Source: Anaerolineaceae bacterium UBA700
GTDB lineage: Bacteria > Chloroflexota > Anaerolineae > Anaerolineales > Anaerolineaceae
Reading direction: 5' to 3'
Length of the DNA: 5,256 nucleotides
Assembly: GCA_002298885.1 (NCBI GenBank)
Contig: DBMK01000299.1
Span: forward strand, 1-5,256
This document shows, in pieces, positions 1-5,220 of this stretch. Within the stretch, counting starts at the first letter, position 1; each line of letters starts with the position of its first letter. The notes under the pieces were generated by a model. It made no database searches. It had not been told where the DNA came from and was given only the letters and a program-made list of their open reading frames with translations. The position numbers and the translations under genes are program-made.

Positions 1-59
1 TCTCCTTGTTATTTTAAAATCCTAGAATTAGTCTCTCCCCCTCTTCGGCAACTTAATCC

Positions 60-305
60 TCACGGTAATGGCTGCCCCGGCTGCGCTTGTTGTTCAGGGC
101 AGCCGGGGCTACGGTCATCGAGCATGTGGAAAGCCGCCTCCGCCACGTCCAGATCGGCGGCGATTTCGCTCTGCTTGGCAATGATTTGCCCGGACAGCAC
201 GCCCTCGGCGGGCACGATGCCGTCCGTAGTAGCGTCGCCGGCGCCGATATCCTCTTCCAGGGCGCGGCGGATGGCTGCCATGATTTCAGGATTCAACGAT
301 TCCAT
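60..305 (-). pseudogene. nadC: 5' remnant of nadC (quinolinate phosphoribosyltransferase), truncated
   Basis: The first ~65 of 81 codons read like the N-terminal domain of NadC, which turns quinolinate and PRPP into nicotinate mononucleotide in NAD synthesis. The visible marks are the segment ALEEDIGAGDATTDGIVP (residues 15-32), the usual 'EDxGxGDxTT' signature, and then IIAKQSEIAADLDVAEAAFHMLD (41-63), which matches the normal 'AKExGVLAGLxVAxxxF' stretch except that the GL is replaced by DL. After residue 65 the frame runs into a GC-rich palindrome, encodes unrelated Pro/Gln-rich residues and stops. NadC is normally about 280 residues, so the catalytic barrel and its quinolinate and PRPP sites are missing. 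No other frame down to base 1 continues it. The ATG at 305 follows a convincing promoter. I infer a decayed or rearranged gene. An insertion with the rest of nadC beyond the window remains possible. Confidence 0.72.
74..109. repeat. GC-rich palindrome at the break point of the nadC remnant
   Basis: GCCCCGGCTGC (74-84) and GCAGCCGGGGC (99-109) form a perfect 11-bp stem around a 14-base loop. It begins directly where similarity to NadC ends on the - strand (codon 65 covers 111-113). There is no T-run on either side, so it is not a standard intrinsic terminator. It may be a mobile palindromic repeat unit or a transcript-end hairpin. Confidence 0.6.
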
Positions 306-314
306 AATGGAGAT

Positions 315-343
315 ACTATAATACGCGTGCCGAGGGGATTCAA
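315..343 (-). promoter_or_regulatory. sigma70-type promoter of the nadC remnant, nearly leaderless
   Basis: Reading the - strand, TTGAAT (338-343) is followed after exactly 17 bp by TATAGT (315-320), which matches the -35 box at 4/6 and the -10 box at 5/6. The predicted start of transcription is near 308, only about 3 bases before the ATG at 305. No Shine-Dalgarno sequence is present. This suggests a leaderless or near-leaderless mRNA. Retention of a good promoter in front of a broken gene suggests recent truncation. Confidence 0.55.
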
Positions 344-382
344 GGCGTGGTTAAAAATAAAATTTTGCCCACTCCATAAACT

Positions 383-419
383 CCTCCCCCAAAATCCGAT
401 CTTTGGATTTTGGGGGAGG
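383..419. repeat. perfect 15-bp palindrome between the nadC remnant and the radical SAM gene
   Basis: CCTCCCCCAAAATCC (383-397) and GGATTTTGGGGGAGG (405-419) are perfectly complementary around a 7-base loop. Both flanking genes point away from this gap, so it is not the terminator of either. A GGGAGAGGG tract follows at 422-430. I see it as an intergenic palindromic repeat, possibly with a role in DNA or RNA structure. No gene is visible in 344-559. Confidence 0.65.
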
Positions 420-559
420 CTGGGAGAGGGTAAATGGTGAAATTCTTCCATGCCCTCTTTTGAAACCTGATTTTGGTAGGTTTTGATGGTCATTGGCAGG
501 GAAGGAGAGGTGCAAATCGCTATTATTGTCAGAAAACACATCCTTTAGACTGGTAAAAA

Positions 560-1840
560 ATGAAACTCCTTCTAATCACTGCCTCGGCTCCCGAGATTCG
601 CAAGATTCGCCGCTCGCGCTTCCTCAACTTCCAGCAGATCACCATGCCCTACCTGGCCGCCCTGGCGCCTTCGCATTGGGAAGTGAAACACGTCGACGAG
701 GAGGCCGCTCCGGTCGACCTTAACGCCCAGGCCGACCTGGTCGGCATCACTTTTCATACCCCCAGCGCCGCCCACGCCTACCGCATTGCCGGCGCTTTCC
801 GCGCCCGGGGCATTCCGGTGGTCCTCGGCGGCCCGCACGTCACCCTGCTCCCGGACGAAGCCGCCGCCCACGCCGATGTGATTTTCGCCGGCGAGGCCGA
901 GGGTATGTGGCAGGAATTCCTGCTGGCTTTTGAGAAAGGGCAGCACCGCAAGGTGTACAGTCCGGAGGCTATTCCCTCTCTCGAGCACGTCCCGCAGGCG
1001 CGTAAAGACCTGTTCCACCGCCGGGACCACACCAACGGCGTCCTGTTTGCCAGCCGGGGCTGCCCGAACAGATGTGATTTCTGCACCCTCTCGGTGATGT
1101 ACAAAAACCGCCTGCGCCGGCGTCCGGTTGCCGAAGTCGCCGCCGAATTTGCCTCGTTCCGAGGAAAAATCATTATCTTTTGGGACGACAACATCGCCGC
1201 CGACCTGGAGTACGCCAAAGCCCTCTTCCGCGCTATCGCACCACATCATAAATGGTGGAGCAGCCAGGCCAGCATCCACGCCGGGCGGGATCCGGAATTT
1301 TTGGAGCTGGCCGCCCGCAGCGGCTGCAAGCAGCTCTTCCTGGGCCTCGAGTCGATCTCGCAATCCAGCATGGACGAAGTACACAAGCGCTTTAACCGTG
1401 TGGAGGACTATTCCACCATCATCCGTCGCATCCACGCCCACGGCATTGCCGTGCAGGCTGGGATTGTGTTCGGCTTCGACAGCGATACCCCATCCATCTT
1501 CGCCGACACGTCCAGCTTCCTGGAGGAGACTGGCATCCAGAACGCTACCTTCAACATCCTCACCCCATTCCCCGGCACGCGCCTGTTCCGCCGGCTCGAG
1601 GAAGAGGGGCGCATCCTGAGCCGCGATTGGACAGAGTATAACAGCCGCTCTAACGTCGTCTTCCAGCCCAGGCAAATGAGCCGCGAGGAGCTGTTGACGG
1701 GCTTCAGGGCCGTGAATCGCCGGTTCTACTCGCCCGCCAGCATCCTCAAGCGCCTGTCCCGTTCCCCGGTCGGCCTGTGGTGGACCCTTCCGCTGAACCT
1801 GGCCTATGCTTATTCACTTGAAAGATATGGGTTAGATTAA
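560..1840 (+). CDS. B12-binding-domain radical SAM protein, substrate unknown
   Basis: This 426-residue protein has the layout of COG1032 radical SAM enzymes. An N-terminal cobalamin-binding-like Rossmann domain covers residues ~1-135, with the typical VVLGGPHVTLLPDEA (87-101), DVIFAGEAEG (106-115) and DLVGITFHTPSA (59-70). No DxHxxG cobalt ligand is seen, as in several such enzymes that bind B12 'His-off'. The radical SAM core (~160-370) carries RGCPNRCDFC, in which C168, C172 and C175 (CxxxCxxC) should hold the 4Fe-4S cluster. Further core motifs are FWDDNI (207-212), LGLES (261-265), FGFD (304-307) and TPFPGTRLF (335-343). A C-terminal extension with MSREELLTGF and FYSPASILKRL is common in this group. 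Such enzymes often methylate or rearrange lipids, tetrapyrroles or natural products, but no substrate can be named here. An in-frame TAA at 554 fixes the start at 560 or later. The ribosome site is weak. The gene appears to stand alone. Confidence 0.93.
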   Translation: MKLLLITASAPEIRKIRRSRFLNFQQITMPYLAALAPSHWEVKHVDEEAAPVDLNAQADLVGITFHTPSAAHAYRIAGAFRARGIPVVLGGPHVTLLPDEAAAHADVIFAGEAEGMWQEFLLAFEKGQHRKVYSPEAIPSLEHVPQARKDLFHRRDHTNGVLFASRGCPNRCDFCTLSVMYKNRLRRRPVAEVAAEFASFRGKIIIFWDDNIAADLEYAKALFRAIAPHHKWWSSQASIHAGRDPEFLELAARSGCKQLFLGLESISQSSMDEVHKRFNRVEDYSTIIRRIHAHGIAVQAGIVFGFDSDTPSIFADTSSFLEETGIQNATFNILTPFPGTRLFRRLEEEGRILSRDWTEYNSRSNVVFQPRQMSREELLTGFRAVNRRFYSPASILKRLSRSPVGLWWTLPLNLAYAYSLERYGLD

Positions 1841-1858
1841 AAAGAATCTTTCCTTACG

Positions 1859-1948
1859 CGCTCCCCGTCTCCACCCCGTGGATCGCGAAGCACGCCTGCC
1901 CTGGCGGGCGGTGTCAGGGTGCCTGTGGCAGAGGGGGGCCGGGGAGTG
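1859..1948. other. GC-rich segment able to fold into a four-way, multi-hairpin structure
   Basis: A 9-bp stem (1859-1867 with 1940-1948, one G-U pair) encloses three local hairpins: CCAC/GTGG (1871-1881), GCCTGC/GCGGGC (1894-1909, extended by CAC/GTG across a one-base bulge), and TGCC/GGCA (1920-1930). It starts 18 bases after the radical SAM stop codon, so it may end or protect that transcript, although no T-run follows. It is unlike a tRNA, since it lacks a T-loop sequence and tRNA arm sizes. The folding is by eye and no energy was computed. Confidence 0.4.
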
Positions 1949-2013
1949 AGGTCAAAAGCGCAAATCTGGCCCTGGAATTAATCCCATTAATTTACACAAA
2001 GAACCTCTAAAGA

Positions 2014-2022
2014 TGGTATTAT
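2014..2022 (+). promoter_or_regulatory. extended -10 promoter of the 64-residue protein gene
   Basis: TGG directly followed by TATTAT (2017-2022) fits the extended -10 form TGnTATAAT. A TTTACA at 1991-1996 resembles a -35 box, but its 20-bp spacing is too long to count on. Transcription would start near 2029, leaving a leader of about 40 bases. Confidence 0.45.
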
Positions 2023-2070
2023 TTAGCAGATATATAGACATCTCAAAATCTGCATCAAAAGGAGAGAACC

Positions 2071-2265
2071 ATGGCTTATTCACACAAGAACTCTAAAGGT
2101 GTTACCTATTTCCTGCATGGAAAAGACCGGGTTACATCCAGCGGCAAGAAAACCACCCTGTATTTCTTCTCCAAAGAAAAAAAGGAAGGCGTTTTGGATG
2201 CAGTTCCGGCAGGGTACCAGGTTGCTGAGACGGCAAATGGTTTGTTGGTGCTGAAGAAAAAATAG
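2071..2265 (+). CDS. conserved small protein, 64 residues, function unknown
   Basis: The protein opens MAYSHKNSKGVTYFLHGKD, continues with GKKTTLYFFSKEKKEGVLDAVPAGYQVAET, and ends LLVLKKK. This pattern (an N-terminal HxNSKGxxYFLH, a central YFFSKExK, a DAVPxGYxV turn and a lysine-rich tail) recalls a family of small uncharacterised proteins found in diverse bacteria, among them Chloroflexota and candidate phyla. It is basic, has no cysteine, signal peptide or membrane segment, and probably folds as a short beta-rich cytosolic domain. A strong AAGGAGAG site lies 5 bases before the ATG, the best ribosome site in the window, so high expression is likely. It has its own promoter candidate and a downstream stem-loop and looks monocistronic. 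I can give no function. A nucleic-acid-binding role would fit the charge but is only a guess. Confidence 0.85.
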   Translation: MAYSHKNSKGVTYFLHGKDRVTSSGKKTTLYFFSKEKKEGVLDAVPAGYQVAETANGLLVLKKK

Positions 2266-2273
2266 CTTCAATG

Positions 2274-2312
2274 CTGCTGCCTCTTCCCCTCAAATAGAGG
2301 GGGAGAGGCAGC
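2274..2312 (+). terminator. stem-loop after the 64-residue protein gene, probable terminator or transcript-end hairpin
   Basis: Bases 2276-2291 pair with 2297-2312 in a 16-bp stem with one G-U pair and a 5-base AAATA loop. It begins 10 bases after the stop codon. The arms carry CTCTTCCCC and GGGGGAGAGG. No T-run follows, so termination may be inefficient or need other factors. The same purine tract GAGGGGGAGAG occurs inverted at 33-43, which hints that this is also a member of a repeat family. Confidence 0.55.
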
Positions 2313-2506
2313 CGGTAATCTGCAACACAAATAGATATTCAGACCTTGACTGGGCATAAGAATCATTCCCCGGGGGTGTGTTAACGCTTTCTTTTTCGAC
2401 AATTCGATTGCATTCCAGCGTGTGTTCAATTGAATAATTTTTGAGTCGCATTTGGGCAGATCGTACGAAAAGGCCCGGATTCAGATTGCATTGTACAGAT
2501 TCTTTA
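2313..2506. other. non-coding stretch upstream of the lipoprotein gene
   Basis: Together with the promoter region that follows, this forms a gap of about 340 bases without a gene. It contains short palindromes, CCCCGGGG (2369-2376) and TTCAATTGAA (2425-2434), and a 9-bp inverted pair, ATTCAGATT (2479-2487) with AATCTGAAT (2512-2520). I find no open frame with a ribosome site and no RNA gene I recognise. Its length suggests a regulatory upstream region. Confidence 0.4.
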
Positions 2507-2538
2507 AAACAAATCTGAATTTGTAATCAAATTTGTTT
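2507..2538. promoter_or_regulatory. operator-like dyad and CAAAT/ATTTG half-site cluster
   Basis: AAACAAAT (2507-2514) and ATTTGTTT (2531-2538) are perfect inverted copies, with a further TGA/TCA match inside (2516-2518 with 2527-2529). Within the dyad lie CAAAT (2510), ATTTG (2519) and the perfect palindrome CAAATTTG (2528-2535). Its right arm ends on the first base of the TATAAT box, so a bound protein would be expected to block RNA polymerase. The regulator is not known. Confidence 0.45.
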
Positions 2539-2543
2539 ATAAT
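2538..2543 (+). promoter_or_regulatory. consensus -10 box of the lipoprotein hydrolase gene
   Basis: TATAAT is a perfect match to the sigma70-type -10 box, 62 bases before the GTG start. No good -35 box lies 16-18 bp upstream, where the operator-like dyad sits, which suggests control by an activator or repressor. A second candidate, TATAAA, is at 2549-2554. Confidence 0.45.
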
Positions 2544-2604
2544 ATTGTTATAAATCCACTAAATTATTAATCAATGCACTTGGATTTTTTCCAGGGAGGG
2601 AATA

Positions 2605-4092
2605 GTGCAAATAGCGAAATGCCTGTCTATCCTGTTCGTACTATGCCTGTTGGCCAGTTGTGCCGGGACTCCGGCCGTCGTTCCTACTGGTACTCCTTCG
2701 CCAACCCCAAAGCCATCCATTGACTTGCAACCCTGCACCCTGGGCAGCACGGCCGCCCTGTGCGGCACGTTGCGCGTTCCTGAAAATCGCGACGCGCCTG
2801 CCGGGCGCAGCATCGACCTGCGCGTTGCCGTTATCAAGGCTACCGGTCCGGACCGCGTTCCCGATCCAATTTTCTACCTGGCCGGAGGTCCCGGCGGAGC
2901 CGCCACCGAGGACGCTGCCAAATCGGCCCAGTTTTCAAGCTCGCTGAGCAGCACCCACGACCTGGTCTTCGTGGACCAGCGCGGCACGGGCGGCTCGCAC
3001 AGCGTGCGCATCCCGCCGGGTCCAGATTTCTCGGGTATGACCCTCGAACAAATCGATGCCAAACTGGCCGAATGGGTTCCCCAAATGATGAAATCGCTGG
3101 ACATGGACCCGCGCTATTACACGACTTCGGTGGCCATGGACGACCTCGACGACGTGCGCGCCGCGTTGGGGTACGACAAGATCAACCTTTTCGGCCACTC
3201 GTACGGCGCCACTGCCGTTCAATACTACCTGCGCCAGCACGAAAATCACGTACGTACAGCGGTGGTTTCCGGCGGGTCCCTGCTCGACGTCCCCACATTT
3301 GAAGTGTGGGCCAAAAATGGCCAGCAGGCGCTGGACATGTTGTTCGACCGCTGCGCCGCCGATCGAGCCTGCCATTCCGCCTACCCGAACCTGCGCGCTG
3401 AGTTTTCCGCCCTGCTCGAGCAGCTCGCCCAACAACCGTTCACTCAGGACTTTAAAAATCCGAGCGACGGCCAGCCCGCCAGTGTCACATTTACCCGCGA
3501 CCTTTTTGCCGAGATCGTGCGCGTCACCATGCTGGATGCGAAAAACGCCGCTGAGCTGCCGCGCCTGATCCACCTCGCCTATGCCAAACAGGAATGGATG
3601 GGGATCACCAATTATTACATTCGCTACGGCCCGGGCGATTGGGGCGACCAGCTCATGGAGCGGGTCATCCGCTGTTGGGAGAAATGGGCCGCATTTTCAC
3701 CGGACGAAGTAGCCCGGCAGAGCCAGGGCAGCTATTTGGCCGGCTGGTACGCCAGTCTGGCCCAGAACCACGCCCTCGCCTGCAAATATATCCCGGTAGG
3801 TGTCATGCCCGAAGGCAAAGCGACCCAGGTCGGGTCGCAGGTGCCGGTGCTGTTCATCAATGGCCAGGTCGATCCGCAGGATCCGCCCCAGAATGTCGCC
3901 GGCGCCAATAAGCTGTTCCCCAACAGCCTGTCGGTGGTCGAGCCTTACCAGGGCCATTGGCTTTCGGACTACAGCGAAATTTCCTGCCGCTGGTCGATTC
4001 AGGACCAGTTCATCCAGAAGGGTTCGGCGCAAGGGGTTGACGTGAGCTGCATGCAAAAAATCAGTCCGCCGGCGTTCAATACCAGGGATTAG
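2605..4092 (+). CDS. secreted lipoprotein alpha/beta hydrolase, TAP-like (S33) peptidase
   Basis: This 495-residue protein starts with a lipoprotein signal: MQIAK, a hydrophobic run, then LLASC with C19 as the predicted lipid-anchored cysteine. A Thr/Pro-rich linker (22-37) follows, so it should act outside the membrane. The hydrolase domain shows AGGPGG (93-98, oxyanion region), VDQRGTGGS (123-131) and the nucleophile elbow GHSYG with S199. Near the C-terminus are INGQVDPQDPP with D423 and QGHW with H451, completing a Ser-Asp-His triad. This arrangement, including the C-terminal TAP-like part, fits tripeptidyl or prolyl aminopeptidases of family S33 and Streptomyces SlpD/SlpE-type proteases, so trimming of peptides for nutrition is likely. 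Paired cysteines (44/53, 250/256, 357/393, 461/482) suggest disulfides. GTG is chosen as the start because AGGGAGGG precedes it and the signal peptide begins there. Two in-frame TAG codons end the gene. An esterase activity cannot be excluded. Confidence 0.93.
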   Translation: MQIAKCLSILFVLCLLASCAGTPAVVPTGTPSPTPKPSIDLQPCTLGSTAALCGTLRVPENRDAPAGRSIDLRVAVIKATGPDRVPDPIFYLAGGPGGAATEDAAKSAQFSSSLSSTHDLVFVDQRGTGGSHSVRIPPGPDFSGMTLEQIDAKLAEWVPQMMKSLDMDPRYYTTSVAMDDLDDVRAALGYDKINLFGHSYGATAVQYYLRQHENHVRTAVVSGGSLLDVPTFEVWAKNGQQALDMLFDRCAADRACHSAYPNLRAEFSALLEQLAQQPFTQDFKNPSDGQPASVTFTRDLFAEIVRVTMLDAKNAAELPRLIHLAYAKQEWMGITNYYIRYGPGDWGDQLMERVIRCWEKWAAFSPDEVARQSQGSYLAGWYASLAQNHALACKYIPVGVMPEGKATQVGSQVPVLFINGQVDPQDPPQNVAGANKLFPNSLSVVEPYQGHWLSDYSEISCRWSIQDQFIQKGSAQGVDVSCMQKISPPAFNTRD

Positions 4093-4125
4093 TAGATCTG
4101 CCCCGGCAAAAACGTATTACGCGGT

Positions 4126-4181
4126 GGGGACAGGTCTGTGAATCACCCGCATCTCGCTCATACCGAGCCCAGACCTGCCCC
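4126..4181 (+). terminator. stem-loop after the lipoprotein gene, possible terminator
   Basis: GGGGACAGGTCTG (4126-4138) pairs with CAGACCTGCCCC (4170-4181) over 12 base pairs with a single bulged A at 4130. The 31-base loop holds a small inner CTCG/CGAG hairpin. It lies 33 bases past the stop codon. No T-run follows, so its role as a terminator is inferred from position only. Confidence 0.4.
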
Positions 4182-4197
4182 AGTGATGGCCATCCAG

Positions 4198-4226
4198 ACA
4201 TCCGAAGTCTGCAAGACTTCGGATGT
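4198..4226. repeat. perfect 12-bp palindrome with a short loop
   Basis: ACATCCGAAGTC (4198-4209) and GACTTCGGATGT (4215-4226) are exact inverted copies around TGCAA. A pyrimidine-rich ATTCTCTCT follows, so it could assist termination of the upstream gene. Its extreme symmetry also fits a dispersed palindromic repeat. It lies 16 bases after the previous hairpin. Confidence 0.6.
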
Positions 4227-4272
4227 ATTCTCTCTAGGAACGATCGGGGAATATATTCTGCGCACGGTCTCC

Positions 4273-4301
4273 TGTTCAAAACTGCTAATTTGCGCTATGA
4301 T
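4273..4301 (+). promoter_or_regulatory. weak promoter candidate of the sigma/anti-sigma operon
   Basis: TATGAT (4296-4301) matches 5/6 of a -10 box. TGTTCA, 17 bp upstream (4273-4278), matches only 3/6 of a -35 box. The resulting leader would be about 50 bases. No properly spaced ECF-type promoter is visible, so self-activation by the encoded sigma factor is not shown by the sequence. Confidence 0.28.
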
Positions 4302-4357
4302 CCTATTATTAACCGTATTGTGATCGTCCGTAACTTTAAAATTCTGGAAGCATCTAA

Positions 4358-4960
4358 ATGATTGAAACGGATACCACGTTATCACTCGCTGCCCTGAAGG
4401 CCGGAAACAAGGAGGCATTCGCCCGTCTGGTGGATGAGACCTCCAACCGAGTCTACCGGGTGGCGCTGCAAATTACCGGCAATGCATTGGACGCCGAAGA
4501 CGTGCTGCAGGAAACCTACCTCAAGGCCTACCGCGCCCTGCCCGAGTTCGAGGGCCGCTCCAGCCTCACCACCTGGCTGCACCGCATAGCGGTGAACGAA
4601 GCGCTGATGGCCATCCGCCGGCGCAAGCCCCAGGCGCTTTCGGTGGACGAAGGCAGCTCGGATACCGATCCCGAAAGCGACGGCATGCAGATCGTCGATT
4701 TCTGCTGCCTGCCGGAGGGTGAGCTGCTTTCGGGGGAAGCCCGGCGTTTCATGGATAAGGCCATCCAACAGCTCCCGGCGAACCTGCGCGTGGTTTTCGT
4801 AATGCGCGACCTCGAAGGTCTCTCCATCCAGGAGACGGCGGAAGCCCTGGGCTTGAGCGAGAACAACGTCAAGACCCGCTTGCTGCGCGCCCGCCTTCGC
4901 CTGCGCCAGGACCTGTCGCTTTATTTTGGTGGAAAACTTCCGGAGGAATCCCGCCGATGA
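4358..4960 (+). CDS. ECF-family RNA polymerase sigma factor
   Basis: The 200-residue length and two-domain layout are typical of ECF sigma factors, which direct RNA polymerase to stress or envelope promoters. Sigma region 2 spans about 18-90. It contains DAEDVLQETYLKAYRALPEF (45-64), the core-binding helix, and TTWLHRIAVNEALMAIRRRK (71-90), which melts and reads the -10 box. A charged linker (91-130) contains two adjacent cysteines, C116 and C117. Sigma region 4 (131-186) has LPANLRVVFVMRDLEGLS and the helix-turn-helix IQETAEALGLSENNVKTRLLRAR, which reads the -35 box. A modest GGAAG lies 7 bases before the ATG. Its TGA overlaps the next gene's ATG as ATGA, so the two are translated together. 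The partner is a zinc anti-sigma factor, so activity is probably held in check after translation. The regulon cannot be told from this window. Confidence 0.95.
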   Translation: MIETDTTLSLAALKAGNKEAFARLVDETSNRVYRVALQITGNALDAEDVLQETYLKAYRALPEFEGRSSLTTWLHRIAVNEALMAIRRRKPQALSVDEGSSDTDPESDGMQIVDFCCLPEGELLSGEARRFMDKAIQQLPANLRVVFVMRDLEGLSIQETAEALGLSENNVKTRLLRARLRLRQDLSLYFGGKLPEESRR

Positions 4961-5220
4961 GCACGCACGAGCCATCTCCCCAATGCAAGCAAATATTAGG
5001 CAGCATCTCCGACTACGTCGACGGTGAGCTGCAGGCCGAGCTGTGCGCCGTCCTGGAAGAGCACCTGGAGGGCTGCGAGGACTGTCGTATCGTCGTAAAC
5101 ACCCTGCGCAAGACCCTCGAGTTATACAAGAAAGCCGCCCCCCAGGCCGACCTGCCCGGCGAAGTGCGCGAGCGCCTTTTCCTGAAATTGCAGCTCGAGG
5201 ACTACCTTAAGAAGGACTAG
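4957..5220 (+). CDS. soluble zinc-binding anti-sigma factor (ZAS / zf-HC2)
   Basis: This 87-residue protein has the zinc-binding anti-sigma pattern: C10 near the start, then SDYVDGEL (18-25), and the core HLEGCEDC giving H36, C40 and C43 (HxxxCxxC). The ligand order and spacing closely follow RsrA of Streptomyces (C11, H37, C41, C44), a redox-sensing anti-sigma factor that lets go of its sigma when thiols oxidise and zinc leaves. An additional C30 is present. The C-terminal part is a charged helix and there is no membrane segment, so it acts in the cytosol, unlike many envelope-stress anti-sigmas. GGAGGA lies 9 bases before the ATG, and the start overlaps the sigma stop by four bases, implying near-equal synthesis. 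TAG is followed at once by in-frame TAA. Thiol sensing is inferred from the ligand pattern. A purely structural zinc site is the alternative. Confidence 0.9.
   Translation: MSTHEPSPQCKQILGSISDYVDGELQAELCAVLEEHLEGCEDCRIVVNTLRKTLELYKKAAPQADLPGEVRERLFLKLQLEDYLKKD

Noticed and set aside
526..551. TTGTCA (526-531) and TAGACT (546-551) as the radical SAM promoter
   Set aside because: The spacing is only 14 bp, and the -10 box would sit 9 bases before the ATG with just 4/6 matches. TTGGCA at 493 with TATTAT at 521 is spaced too widely (22 bp).
572..1675. A 367-codon open frame on the - strand opposite the radical SAM gene
   Set aside because: Its translation is Gly/Val/Ala-rich without family motifs, while the + strand frame has a complete radical SAM pattern. 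GC-rich genes often leave such antisense open frames.
1859..1948. Cloverleaf-like folding read as a tRNA
   Set aside because: There is no conserved T-loop, the arm lengths do not fit, and no 7-bp acceptor stem is present.
2935..3573. A 212-codon open frame on the - strand within the lipoprotein gene
   Set aside because: No recognisable domain, and it lies fully inside the well-supported hydrolase gene, covering its catalytic serine.
4237..4270. GGAAC at 4237-4241 with GGTCT at 4266-4270 as an ECF-type self-activating promoter
   Set aside because: The gap between the boxes is 24 bases, far from the usual 16-17. The nearer TCTG at 4257 is about 3 bases too close.
4382..4975. A 197-codon open frame on the - strand opposite the sigma factor gene
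   Set aside because: It mirrors the sigma gene almost end to end and has no family motif. The + strand reading is certain.
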